From Dama dama (lineage: Eukaryota > Chordata > Mammalia > Artiodactyla > Cervidae): a stretch of DNA of 64,000 nucleotides. Of this stretch, positions 40,409 to 52,625 are shown piece by piece. Positions within the stretch are counted from its first letter, which is position 1; each line of letters starts with the position of its first letter. The stretch is from positions 1,178,001 through 1,242,000 of the forward strand of contig NW_026870906.1 in assembly GCF_033118175.1 (NCBI RefSeq), written 5' to 3'. The notes beneath the pieces are model-generated. The model was not told the origin of the DNA, did not search any database, and saw only the letters and a program-made list of their open reading frames with translations. The translations under genes were made by a program, and so were the position numbers.

Positions 40409-43400
40409 TTTCAAGCTCTTCATATTTTTCACACCTTTTCAGGCTCTTCATATTTTTGAACACCGTTTCATGCTGCTCCTATTTTTCAGATCGTTTCATG
40501 CTCCTCATATTTTTGACACCTTTTGAAGCTGTTTATATTTTTCACACCTTTTCAGGCTCTTCATGATTTTGAACACCGCTTCATGCTCCTCCTATTTTTC
40601 ACATCGTTTCATGCACCTCATGTGTTTCACACCTTTTGAAGCTCTTCATATATTTCACACCTTTTGCAACTCTTCATATATTTCACACCTTTTAGGCTCT
40701 TCCTGTTTTTCAACACCACTTCATGCACCTCCTATTTTTCAGACCGTTTCATGCTCATCTCATGTTTGACACCTTTTGAAGCTCTTCATATTTTTCACAC
40801 CTTTTCAGGCTCTTCATGTTTTTCAAAATCTTTTCGTGCTCCTTTTATTTTTCAGACCGTTTCATGCTCATCTCATTTTTGATACCTTTTGAAGCTCTTC
40901 ATATTTTTCACACCTTTTCAGGCTGTTTATGTTTTTCAACATCGCTTCTTGCTCCTCCTATTTTTCAGACCGTTTCATGCTCCTCATATTTTTGACATCT
41001 TTTGAAGCTCTTCATATTTTTCACAAATTTTCAGGCTCTTCATGGTTTTCAACACCACTTCATGATCCTCCTATTTTTCAGACCGTTTCATGCTGCACAT
41101 ATTTTTGACACCTTTTGAAGCTTTACATATTTTTCACACCTTTTCAGGCTCTTCTTGTTTTTGAACACCGCTTCATCCTCCTCCTATTTTTCAGACCGTT
41201 TCATGCTCCTCATATTTTTTACACGATTTGAGGCTCATCATATTTTTCACACCTTTTCAGGGTCTTCATGTTTTTCTACACCGCTTCATGCTCCTCCTAT
41301 TTTTCACACCGTTTCATGCTCCTCATATATTTCACTCCTTTTGAAGCTCTTCATATTTTTCACACGTTTTCAGGCTCTTTATGTTTTTGATCACCGCTTC
41401 ATGCTCGTCCTATTTTTAAGACCGTTTCATGCTCCTCATAATTTTCAAAACTTTTGAAACTCTTTATATTTTTTACACTTTTTCAGGTTCTTCATGTTTT
41501 TCAACACCGCTTCATGCTCCTCCTATGCTTCCGATCGTTTCATGCTCCTCGTGTATTTCACACCTTTTGAAGCACTTCATATTTTTCACACCTTTTCAGG
41601 CTCTTCATGTTTTTCAACACCGCTTCATGCTCCTCCTATATTTCCGACCGTTTCATGCTCCTCATGTATTTCACACCTTTTGAAGCTCTTCATATTTTTC
41701 ACACCTTTTCAGGCTCTTCATGTTTTTGAACACCGTTTCATGCTCCTCCTATTTTTCGACCGTTTCATGCTCCTCATATATTTCACACCTTTTGATACTC
41801 TTCATATTTTTCACACCTTTTCAGGCTCTTCATGTTTTTGAACACCGCTTCATGCTCCTCTTATTTTTCAGAGAGTTTCATGCTCCTAATATTTTTGACA
41901 CCTTTTGAGTCTCTTCATATTTTTCACACCTTTTCAGGCTCTCCATGTTTTTCAACACCGCTTCATGATCCTCCTATTTTTCAGAACGTTACATGATCCT
42001 GATATTTTTGACACGTTTTGAAGCTTTTCATATTTTTCACACCTTTTCAGGCTCTTCATGTTTTTCAATACCACTTCATGCTCCTCCTATTTTTCACACC
42101 GTTTCATGCTCCTCATAAATCTGACACCTTTTGAAAACTTCATATTTTTCACACCTTTTCAGGCTCTACATGTTTTACAACACCGCTTCATGCTCCTCCT
42201 ATTTTCCAGACCGTTTCATTCTCCTCATATTTTTGACACCTTTTGAAGCTCTTCATATATTTCACACCTTTTCAGGCTCTTCATTTTTTCAAAACCACTT
42301 CATGCTCCTCCTATTTTTCAGACCGTTTCATTCCCCTATTTTTTTGACACCTTTTTAACCTCTTCGTATTTTTCACACCTTTTCAGGCTCTTCATGTTTT
42401 TGAACACCGCTTCTTGCTCCTCCTATTTTTCAGACCGTTTCATGCTCTTCATATTTTTCAAACATTTTAAAGCTCTTCATATATTTCACAACTTTTCAGG
42501 CTCTTCTTGTTTTTCAACACCACTTCATGCTTCTCCTATTTTTCAGATCGTTTCATGCTCATCTCATTTTTGACAACTTTTGAAGCTCTTCATATTTTTC
42601 ACACCTTTTGATGCTCTTCATATTTTTCATACCTCTTCAGGCTCTTCATGTTTTTGAACACCGCTTCATGCTCCTCCTATTTTTCAGACCGTTTCATGCT
42701 CCTCATATTTTTGACACGTTTTGAAGCTCTTCATATTTTTCACACCTTTTCAGGCTCTTCAGGTTTTTCAACACCGTTTCCTGCTCCTCCTATGTTTCCA
42801 CCCATTTCATGTTCCTCATGTATTTCACACATTTTGAAGCTCTTCATATTTTTTACACCTTTTCAGGCTCTTCATGTTTTTGAACACCGTTTCATGTTCC
42901 TCCTATTTTTCAGAACGTTACATGCTCCTCATATTTTTCACACCTTTTGAATCTCTTCTTATTTTACTCACGTTTTCAGGCTCTTCATATTTTTGAACAC
43001 CGTTTCATGTTCCTCCTATTTTTCAGAACGTTTCATGCTCCTCATATTTTTAACACCTTTTGAAGCTCTTCATATTTTGCACACCTTCTCAGGCTCTTCA
43101 TGTTTTTCAACACCGCTTCATGCTCGTCCTATTTTTCAGACCGTTTCATGCTACTCATATTTTTGACGCCTTTTGAAGCTCTTCATATTTTCCACACCTT
43201 TTCAGGCTCTTCATGTTTTTCAACACCGCTTCATGCTCCTCCTATTTTTCAGACCGTTTCATGCTCCTCATATTTTTGACACCTTTTGAATCTCTTCATA
43301 TTTTGCACACCTTCTCAGGTCCTTCATGTTTTTGAACACCGTTTCAAGCTCCTCCTATTTTTCACCCCCTTTCAGGCTCCTCATATTTTTGACACCTTTT

Positions 43401-43590
43401 GAAGCTCTTCATATTTTTCACACCTTTTCAGGCTCTTCATCTTTCTCAACACCACTTCATGCTCCTCCTATTTTTCAAACCGTTTAATGCTCATCTCATT
43501 TTTGAAACCTTTTGAAGCTCTTCATATATTTCACACCTTTTTAAGCTCTTCATATTTTTCACACCTTTTCAGGCTCTTCATGTTTTTCAA

Positions 43591-43609
43591 CTCCGCTTGA
43601 AGAGCGGAG
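43591..43609. repeat. Perfect short inverted repeat (7-bp arms, 5-base loop)
   Basis: CTCCGCT at 43,591-43,597 and AGCGGAG at 43,603-43,609 are exact reverse complements separated by TGAAG. They sit where a b1 subrepeat should continue into TTCATGCTCCTCC, and the array resumes at once with ACAGTTTCATGCTCCTC. It is the only purine-rich interruption of this kind that I noticed in array A. It looks like a fold-back (template-switch) replication product rather than a functional terminator. Confidence 0.8.
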
Positions 43610-45218
43610 ACAGTTTCATGCTCCTCATTTTTTTGAAACCTTTTGAAGCTCTTTATATATTTCACACCTTTTCAGGCTCTTCATGTTTTTCAACACCAGC
43701 TCATCCTCCTCCTATTTTTCATACCGTTTCAGGCTCCTCATTTTTTTGACACCTTTTGAAGCGCTTCATATATTTCACACCTTTTCAGGCTCTTCATGTT
43801 TTTCAACACCACTTCATGCTCTTCCTATTTTTGAGACAGTTTCATGCTCCTCATATTTTTGAAACCTTTTGAAGCTCTTCATATATTTCACACCTTTTCA
43901 GGCTCTTCATGTTTTTCAACACCACTTCATGCTCCTCCTATTTTTGAGACCGTTTCATGCTCATCTCATTTTTGACACCTTTTGAAGCTCTTCACATTTT
44001 TTAACACCTTTTGAAACTCTACATATTTTTCACACTTTTTCAGGCTCTTCATGATTTTCAACACCACTTCATGCTCCTCCTATTTTCAGACCGTTTCATG
44101 CTCATCTCTTTTTTGACACCTTTTGAGGCTCTTCATATTTTTCACACCTTTTCAGGCTCTTCATGTATTCAACACCACTTCATGCTCCTCCTATTTTTCA
44201 GACCGTTTCATGCTCATCTCATTTTTGACATCTTTTGAAGCTCTTCATATCTTTCACACCTTTTCAGGCTCTTAATGTTTTTCAACACCGCTTCATGCTC
44301 CTCCTATTTTTCAGACCGTTTCAAGCTCATCTCATTTTTTTACACCTTTTGAAGCTCTTCATATTTTTCACACCTTTTGAAGCTCTTCAGATTTTTCACA
44401 CGTTTTCAGTCTCTTAATGTTTTTCAACACCACTTCATGCTCCTCCTATTTTTCAGACCGTTTAATGCTCATCTCATTTTTGACACCTTTTGAAGCTCTT
44501 CATATTTTTGAACACCTTTTGAAGCTCTTCAGATTTTTCACACGTTTTCAGTCTCTTAATGTTTTTCAACACCACTTCATGCTCCTCCTATTTTTCAGAC
44601 CGTTTCACGCTCATCTCATTTTTGACACCTTTTGAAGCTCTTCATATTTTTCACACCTTTTCAGGCTCTTCATGTTTTTGAACACCGCTTCATGCTCCTC
44701 CTATTTTTCAGACGTTTTCAATCTCCTCATGTATTTCACACCTTTTGAAGCTCTTCATCTGTTTCGCACCTTTTCAGACTCTTCATATTTTTGAACACCG
44801 CTTCGTGCTGCTCCTATTTTTCAGCCCGTTTCATGCTCCTCATATATTTGACACCTTTTGAGGCTCTTCATATTTCTCACACCTTGTCAGGCTCTTCATG
44901 TTTTTCAACACCACTTCATCCTCCTCCTATTTTTCACACCGCTTCATGCTCATCTCTTTCTTGACACCTTTTGAAGCTCTTCATAATTTTGACACCTTTT
45001 GAAACTCTTCATATTTTTCACACCTTTTCAGGCTCTTCATGTTTTTGAACACCGTTTCATGCTCCTCCTATTTTTCAGACAGTTTCATGTTCCTCATATT
45101 TTTGACACGTTTTGAGGCTCTTCATACTTTTCACACCTCTTCAGGCTCTTCATGTGTTTGAACACCGTTTCATGTTCCACCTGTTTTTCAGACCGTTTCA
45201 TGCTCCTCATATTTTTGA

Positions 45219-46652
45219 CACCTTTTGAAGCTCTTCATATTTTTCACACCTTTTCAGGTTCTCCATGTTTTTGAACAGCGCTTCATGCTCCTCCTATTGT
45301 TCAGACCGTTTCATGCTCCTCATATTTTTGACTCCTTTTGAAGCTCTTCCTATTTTTCGCACCTTTTCAGGCTCTTCATGTTTTTCAACACCGTTATATG
45401 CTGCTCCTATTTTTCAGACCGTTTCATGCACTTCCTTTTTTCAGAACGTTTCATGTTTCTCATATTTTTGCCACCTTTTGAAGCTCTTCATATTTTTCAC
45501 ACCTTTTCAATCTCTTCATGTTTTTGAACAACGCTTCATGCTCCTCCTATTTTTCAGACTGTTTCATGCTCCTCATATTTTTCACACCTTTTGAAGCTCT
45601 TCTTATTTTTCACCCCTTTTCAGGCTCTACCTGTTTTTGAACACCGCTTCATGCTCCTCCTATTTTTCAGACCGTTTCATGCTCCTCATATTTTTGACAC
45701 CTTTTGAAGCTCTTCTTATTTTTCACCTCTTTTCAGGCTCTACCTGTTTTTGAACACCACTTCATGCTCCTCCTATTTTTCAGACCGTTTCATGCTCCTC
45801 ATATTTTTGACACCTTTTGAAGCTCTTCATATTTTTCACACCTTTTCAGGCTCTTCATATATTTCAACACCACTTCATGCTCCTCCTATTTTTCAGACTG
45901 TTTCATGCTCCTCATATTTTTGACACCTTTTGAAGCTCTTGATATATTTCTCATCTTTTCAGGCTCTTCATGTTTTTCAACACCACTTCATGCTGCTCCT
46001 ATTTTTCGACCGTTTCATGCTCATCTCATTTTTGACACCTTTTGAAGCTCTTCATATTTTTCACAGCTTTTGAAGCTCTTCATATTTTTCACACGTTTTG
46101 AGGCTCTTCATGTTTTTCAACACTGCTTCATGCTCCTCCGATTTTTCAGACCGTTTAATGCTCCTCATATTTTTGACACCTTTTGAAGCTCTTCATATTT
46201 TTCACACGTTTTCAGGCTCTTCATGTTTTTCAACACCGCTTCATGCTCCTCCTATTTTTCAGACCGTTTAATGCTCCTCATATTTTTGCCACCTTTTGAA
46301 GCTCTTCATATTTTTCACACATTTTCAGGCTCTTCATGTTTTTCAACACCGTTTCATTGTCCTCCTATTTTTCAGACCGTTTCATCCTCCTCACATTTTT
46401 CAAACGTTTTGAAGCTTTTCATATTTTTCACACCTTTTCAGGCTCTTCATGTTTTGGAACACCGTTTCATGCTCCTCCTATTTTTCAAACTGTTTTATGT
46501 TCCTCATATTTTTGACACGTTTTGAGGCTCTTCATATTTTTCACACTTTTTCAGGCTCTTCTTGTTTTTGAACACCGTTTCATGCTCCTCCTATTTTCAG
46601 ACTGTTTCATGTTCCTCATATTTTTGACACGTTTGAAGCTCTTCATATATTT
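45219..46652 (+). repeat. Array A 1,549-bp-spaced pair, left copy (~1,434 bp)
   Basis: This segment matches 46,768-48,201 at a constant spacing of 1,549 bp. Shared variants include CAGGTTCTCCATGTTTTTG, GAACAGCGCTTCATGC, CACCGTTATATGCTGC, a short CACTTCCTTTTTTCAGAACG stretch, CTCTACCTGTTTTTGAACACC and TTTTCGACCG. The only difference I noted is GTTTTGGAACACC here (about 46,450) versus GTTTTTGAACACC in the partner (about 47,999). A recent duplication is inferred. Confidence 0.9.
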
Positions 46653-46767
46653 CACACATTTTGAAACTCTTCATATTTTTCACACCTTTTCAGGCTCTTC
46701 ATATTTTTCAACACCACTTAATGATCCTCCTATTTTTCAGAACATTTCATGCTCCTCATATTTTTCA

Positions 46768-48201
46768 CACCTTTTGAAGCTCTTCATATTTTTCACACCT
46801 TTTCAGGTTCTCCATGTTTTTGAACAGCGCTTCATGCTCCTCCTATTGTTCAGACCGTTTCATGCTCCTCATATTTTTGACTCCTTTTGAAGCTCTTCCT
46901 ATTTTTCGCACCTTTTCAGGCTCTTCATGTTTTTCAACACCGTTATATGCTGCTCCTATTTTTCAGACCGTTTCATGCACTTCCTTTTTTCAGAACGTTT
47001 CATGTTTCTCATATTTTTGCCACCTTTTGAAGCTCTTCATATTTTTCACACCTTTTCAATCTCTTCATGTTTTTGAACAACGCTTCATGCTCCTCCTATT
47101 TTTCAGACTGTTTCATGCTCCTCATATTTTTCACACCTTTTGAAGCTCTTCTTATTTTTCACCCCTTTTCAGGCTCTACCTGTTTTTGAACACCGCTTCA
47201 TGCTCCTCCTATTTTTCAGACCGTTTCATGCTCCTCATATTTTTGACACCTTTTGAAGCTCTTCTTATTTTTCACCTCTTTTCAGGCTCTACCTGTTTTT
47301 GAACACCACTTCATGCTCCTCCTATTTTTCAGACCGTTTCATGCTCCTCATATTTTTGACACCTTTTGAAGCTCTTCATATTTTTCACACCTTTTCAGGC
47401 TCTTCATATATTTCAACACCACTTCATGCTCCTCCTATTTTTCAGACTGTTTCATGCTCCTCATATTTTTGACACCTTTTGAAGCTCTTGATATATTTCT
47501 CATCTTTTCAGGCTCTTCATGTTTTTCAACACCACTTCATGCTGCTCCTATTTTTCGACCGTTTCATGCTCATCTCATTTTTGACACCTTTTGAAGCTCT
47601 TCATATTTTTCACAGCTTTTGAAGCTCTTCATATTTTTCACACGTTTTGAGGCTCTTCATGTTTTTCAACACTGCTTCATGCTCCTCCGATTTTTCAGAC
47701 CGTTTAATGCTCCTCATATTTTTGACACCTTTTGAAGCTCTTCATATTTTTCACACGTTTTCAGGCTCTTCATGTTTTTCAACACCGCTTCATGCTCCTC
47801 CTATTTTTCAGACCGTTTAATGCTCCTCATATTTTTGCCACCTTTTGAAGCTCTTCATATTTTTCACACATTTTCAGGCTCTTCATGTTTTTCAACACCG
47901 TTTCATTGTCCTCCTATTTTTCAGACCGTTTCATCCTCCTCACATTTTTCAAACGTTTTGAAGCTTTTCATATTTTTCACACCTTTTCAGGCTCTTCATG
48001 TTTTTGAACACCGTTTCATGCTCCTCCTATTTTTCAAACTGTTTTATGTTCCTCATATTTTTGACACGTTTTGAGGCTCTTCATATTTTTCACACTTTTT
48101 CAGGCTCTTCTTGTTTTTGAACACCGTTTCATGCTCCTCCTATTTTCAGACTGTTTCATGTTCCTCATATTTTTGACACGTTTGAAGCTCTTCATATATT
48201 T
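46768..48201 (+). repeat. Array A 1,549-bp-spaced pair, right copy
   Basis: Right-hand partner of 45,219-46,652. The 115 bp between the copies (46,653-46,767) is ordinary array sequence, about one monomer. The tail of this copy and the following ~300 bp are related to 49,840-50,200: spacing is 1,744 bp at the GTTTTGTTCTCCTCC variant and 1,716 bp at CTATTTTCCAAACCG, so the later segment has lost one 28-bp subrepeat. Confidence 0.88.
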
Positions 48202-51200
48202 CACACCTTTTTAGGTTCTTCATGTTTTTGGACACCGTTTTGTTCTCCTCCTATTTTTCAGACCGTTTCATGCTCCTCCTATTTTCAGACTGTTTCATGT
48301 TCCTCATATTTTTGACACGTTTTGAAGCTCTTCATATTTTTCACACCTTTTCAGGCTCTTCATGTTTTTGAACACTGCTTCATGCTCATCCTATTTTCCA
48401 AACCGTTTCATGCTCCTCATATTTTTGACACCTTTTGAATCTCTTCATATGTTTCACACCTTTTCAGGCTCTTCATGTTTTTCACACCACTTCATGCTCC
48501 TCATATTTTTCAGACCGTTTCATGCTCATCTCATTTTTGACACCTTTTGAAGCTCTTCATATATTTCACACATTTTGAAACTCTTCATATTTTTCACACC
48601 TTTTCATTCTCTTCAGGTTTTTCAACACCGCTTCATGCTCCTCCTATTTTTCAGACCGTTTCAAGCTCATCTCATTTTTTTACACCTTTTGAAGCTCTTC
48701 ATATTTTCCACACCTTTTGAAGCTCTTCATATTTTTCACACGTTTTCAGGCTCTTCATATTTTTCAACACCACTTAATGATCCTCCTATTTTTCAGACCG
48801 TTTAATGCTCATCTCATTTTTGACACCTTTTGAAGCTCTTCATATATTTCACACATTTTGAAACTCTTCATATTTTTCACACCTTTTCAGGCTCTTCATG
48901 ATTTTCAACACCACTTCATGCTCCTCATATTTTTGAGACCGTTTCATGCTCATCTCATTTGTGACACCTTTTGAAGCTCTTCCTATTTTTCACACCTTTT
49001 CAGGCTCTTCATGTTTTTCAACACCGCTTCATGCTCCTCATATTTTTCAGACTGTTTCATGCTCCTCTTATTTTTGACACCTTTTGAAGCTCTTCAAATA
49101 TTTCACACCTTTTCAGGCTTTCATGTTTTTCAACACCACTTCATGCTCCTCCTATTTTCCGACCGTTTCATGCTCATTTCATTTTGACACCTATTGAAGC
49201 TCTTCATATTTTTCACACCTTTAGAGGCTCTTCATATTTTTCACACCTTTTCAGGCTCTTCATATTTTTCAACACCGCTTCATGCTCCTCATATTTTTCA
49301 GACAGTTTCATGCTCCTCATATTGTTGAAACCTTTTGAAGCTCTTCATATATTTCACACCTTTTCAGGCTCTTCATGTTTTTCAACACCACTTCATGCTC
49401 CTCCTATATTTTAGACCTTTTCATGCTCATCTCATTTTTGAAACCTTTTGAAGCTCTTCATATTTTTCACAACTTTTGAAGCTCTTCATACTTTTCACAC
49501 CTTTTCACGCTCTTCATGTTTTTCAACACCACTTCATGCTACTCCTATTTTTCAGACCGTTTCATGCTCATCTCATTTTTGACACCTTTTGAAGCTCTTC
49601 ATATTTTTCACACCTTTTCAGGCTCTTCATGTTTCTGAACACCGTTTCTTGCTCCTCCTATTTTTCAGACCGGTTCATGCTCCTCATATTTTTGACACCT
49701 GTTGAAGCTCTTCATATTTTTCACAACTTTTCAGGCTCTTCATGTTTTTGAACACCGTTTCATGCTCCTTCTATTTTTCAAACTGTTTCATGTTCCTCAT
49801 ATTTTTGACACGTTTTGAGGCTCTTCATATTTTTCACACCTTTTCAGGCTCTTCTTGTTTTTGAACACCGTTTCATGCTCCTCCTATTTTCAGACTGTTT
49901 CATGTTCCTCATATTTTTGACATGTTTGAAGCTCTTCATATATTTCACACCTTTTTAGGTTCTTCATGTTTTTGGACACCGTTTTGTTCTCCTCCTATTT
50001 TTCAGACCGTTTCAGCTCCTCATATATTTGACACCTTTTGAAGCTCTTCATATTTTTCACACCTTTTCAGGCTCTTCATGTTTTTGAACACTGCTTCATG
50101 CTCGTCCTATTTTCCAAACCGTTTCATGCTCCTCATATTTTTTACACCTTTTGAATCTCTTCATATATTTCACACCTTTTCAGGCTCTTCATGTTTTTCA
50201 ACACCGTTTCATGCTCATCTCATTTTTGACACCTTTTGAAACTCTTCATATATTTCATACCTTTTGAAGCTCTTCATATTTTTCACAACTTTTCTGGCTC
50301 TTCATGTTTTTGAACACCGTTTCATGCTCCTGCTATTTTTCAGACCGTTTCATGCTCCTCATATTTTTGACACCTTTTGAAGCTCTTCATATTTTTCACA
50401 CCTTTTCCGGCTCTTCAAGTTTTGAACACCTTTTCAGGCTCTTCATGTTTTTGAACACCGCTTCATGCTCCTCATATTTTTGACACCTTTTGAAGCTGTT
50501 CATATTTTTCACACCTTTTCAGGCTCTTCAAGTTTTGAACACCTTTTCAGGCTCTTCATGTTTTTGAACACCCTTTCATGCTCCTCCTATTTTTCAGACC
50601 GTTTCATGCACCTCATATTTTTCACACCTTTTGAAGATCTTCAGATTTTTCACTCCTTCTCAGGCTATTCATGTTTTTAGCAACAGCTTCATGCTCCTCC
50701 TATTTTTCAGACCGTTTCTTGCTCCTCATGTATTTCACACCTTTTGAAGCTCTTCATATTTTTCAAACCTTTTCAGGCTCTTCATGTTTCTGAACACGAT
50801 TTCATGATGCTCCTATTTTTCAGACCGTTTCATGCTCCTCATATTTTTGACACCTTTTGAAGCTCCTCATATTTTTCACACCTTTTCAGGTTTTTCAACA
50901 TCGCTTCATGCTCCTCCTAATTCACAGAACGTTTCATGCTACTCATATTTTTGACACCTTTTGAAGCTCTTCATATTTTTCACACCTTTTCAGGCTCTTC
51001 ATATTTTTGAACACCGCTTCATGCTCCTCCTATTTTTCAGACCGTTTCATGCTCCTCATACTTTTCACACCTTTTGAAGCTCTTCATATTTTAGCACCTT
51101 TTCAGGCTCTTCATGTTTTGCAACACCACTTCATGCTCCTCCTATTTTTCAGACCTTTTCATGCTCATCTCATTTTGACAACTTTTAAAGCTCTTCATAT

Positions 51201-51823
51201 TTTTCACACCATTTGAAGCTCTTCATATTTTTCACACTTTTTCAGGCTCTTCATGTTTTTCAACACCACTTCATGCTCCTCCTATATTTCAGACCGTTTC
51301 ATGCTCCTCATATTTTTCACACCTTTTGAAGCTCTTCATATTTTTCACACCTTTTGAAGCTCTTCATATTTTTCAGCCTTTTCACGTTCTCCATGTTTTT
51401 GAACACCGCTTCATGCTCCTCGTATTTTTCAGAGCTTTTCTTGCTCCTCATATTTTTGACACCCTTTGAAGCTCTTCATATTTCTCACACCTTTTCAAGC
51501 TCTTCATGTTTTTCCACACCCTTTCCTGCTACTCCAATATTTCAGACCGTTTCATGCTCCTCCTATTTTTCAGACCTTTTCATTCTCCTCATATTTTTGA
51601 CGCCTTTTGAAGCACTTCATATTTTACACACCTTTTCAGGCTCTTCATGTTTTTGAACACAACTTCATGCTCCTCCTATTTTTCAGACCATTTCATGCTC
51701 CTCATATTTTTCACACATTTTGAAGCTCTTCATATTTTTCACTCTTTTTCAGGCTCTTCATCTTTTTCAAAACCGCTTCATGCTCCTACTATTTTTCAGA
51801 CCGTTTCACGTCCTCATATTTTT

Positions 51824-51831
51824 GACAAGTT
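51824..51831. other. Junction between satellite arrays A and B
   Basis: The last recognisable a1 subrepeat reads CATATTTTTGACA and ends at about 51,827. The next bases, AGTTTCCACAAGCACCTC, belong to array B: the same CAGTTTCCACAAG form occurs at 62,172. There is no spacer, no transposon, no target-site duplication and no graded mixing. A and C bases are shared at the joint, so the exact breakpoint is uncertain by about three to six bases. Confidence 0.88.
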
Positions 51832-52625
51832 TCCACAAGCACCTCAAGAGGAGGCTTCTCTCAGCTGCAGGTATTTGACAGGGACCCTGAGTTTGTGGCC
51901 TCAAGTGCAATGAACACCGAGATGCTCTGACTCGAAGTAAGGCCGGATATCCCTGCAGTGAATTGAATGCAGGCTCGTCTTGCATCTCCCAAGACGAAGG
52001 GTTGTCTGTATCCCCTGTGGAGACCACAGAGAAAAACCTAGTTCTCCGCCTCTTCGTGACCGGAGGCCTCACATTCTTTGAAAACTCGAGAGGTCCGCGG
52101 AGATCAGTGCTTCCAAAGGAGACGATGCCTGACTCCTCTTGAACATGGATAGGAGTCCCAGGATCCCTGTGGCACGTGAAAAGGGACACTGGGTCTCCCG
52201 CCTCACGTGGAGGTGCGTCCCAATTGCCATGCCAAGACTCGAGGAGAATCCCGAGGTGTCCCTCGCACCTAGGCAGGAGTCCTGACCTTGCTGAACAAAC
52301 ACGTGTCTGGAAGGGCCCTCCCCGTCGTAACTCGAGAATATACCCCAGGTTCCGGCCGCAACTCGAGAAAAACCATGAGGCTTCCCCTTCGCCGCGAGAT
52401 GAGGCCCGATTCCCTTGCCCTGCGTGCAGAGCAATTCCGTGTTCCACATCAAACAGGATAGGAGCCTTGATTTCCTTGATGGCACACCAGAGAAAACCCA
52501 AGATCACTGTCTCAAGTCTAGAGGGATCCGGAGGTCACTGGAGCAACACGAAAGGGCTCCGTGGACCCCAAATCAACTCGAGATGAGATCTTAGTCCCTG
52601 GCTTCGACTCAAGAGGAATACGAAC
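51828..52625 (-). repeat. Satellite B unit 1 (junction unit)
   Basis: This is the unit touching array A. It carries several changes not seen in its neighbours: CAGCTGCAGGTATTTGACAG where others have CAGCTACAGGTATGTGAGAG, GCAATGAACACCG for GGAATGGACACCG, and GGGTTGTCTGTATCC for GGGATGTCTGAATCC. The satellite-typical 796-bp length is kept. Confidence 0.9.

Larger units (their letters stand above)
1..51827 (+). repeat. Satellite array A: 113-bp monomer built of four ~28-bp subrepeats
   Basis: The whole interval is a head-to-tail tandem array on one strand and is open at the left window edge. The consensus monomer is 113 bp. Its subrepeats are a1 (TTTTTGACACC...GCTCTTCATA), a2 (TTTTTCACACC...GCTCTTCATG), b1 (TTTTTCAACACCG...GCTCCTCCTA) and b2 (TTTTTCAGACCG...GCTCCTCATA), of 28, 28, 29 and 28 bp. 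Base counts of this consensus are T 49, C 33, A 20, G 11, so the + strand is about 73% pyrimidine. Roughly 450 monomer-equivalents fit, but many positions lack or repeat a subrepeat, so the a1-a2-b1-b2 order is often broken. A common b2 variant ends GCTCATCTCA. I see no unrelated insertion. I do not recognise the family by name. A centromeric or pericentromeric location is inferred from the array's size and from its neighbour, array B. Confidence 0.96.
40409..51827 (+). repeat. Array A, right domain up to the junction
   Basis: The right domain has the same 28/113-bp texture, with many b2 subrepeats of the GCTCATCTCATTTTTGAC form, especially at 43.4-44.7 and 48.5-49.6 kb. Apart from the 1,549-bp pair at 45.2-48.2 kb and small local duplications, I found few long collinear copies. 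Small in-register events include a 142-bp duplication around 44,379-44,640 and a one-monomer (113-bp) duplication of a CTCTTCAAGTTTTGAACACC variant at 50,411 and 50,524. Confidence 0.85.

Noticed and set aside
43591..43609. Intrinsic transcription terminator or small RNA hairpin
   Set aside because: The stem is only 7 bp, there is no associated gene, and the T-runs nearby occur throughout the array. A replication scar is simpler.
1..51827. Many plus-strand open frames of 60-185 codons in array A (for example 34,271-34,828 and 37,566-38,123, 185 codons)
   Set aside because: Their peptides are Phe/Ser/His-rich permutations of the same monomer. 113 is not a multiple of three, so each frame drifts through the subrepeats and ends at the first TATTTTTGA-type stop. 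Overlapping frames are equally open, and lengths depend only on which subrepeat has G or C after the T-run.
1..51827. CRISPR array (28-bp direct repeats)
   Set aside because: There are no unique spacers: subrepeats abut each other and all intervening bases are further diverged copies. There are no cas-like genes.
1..51827. Variable-number repeat inside a mucin-like or other repetitive gene
   Set aside because: The repeat length is not a multiple of three, stops recur in every frame, and there is no flanking exon or unique sequence.
51824..51831. Transposon or retroviral end at the array junction
   Set aside because: There is no terminal inverted repeat, LTR boundary, poly-A tail or target-site duplication. 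Both sides are satellite sequence right up to the joint.
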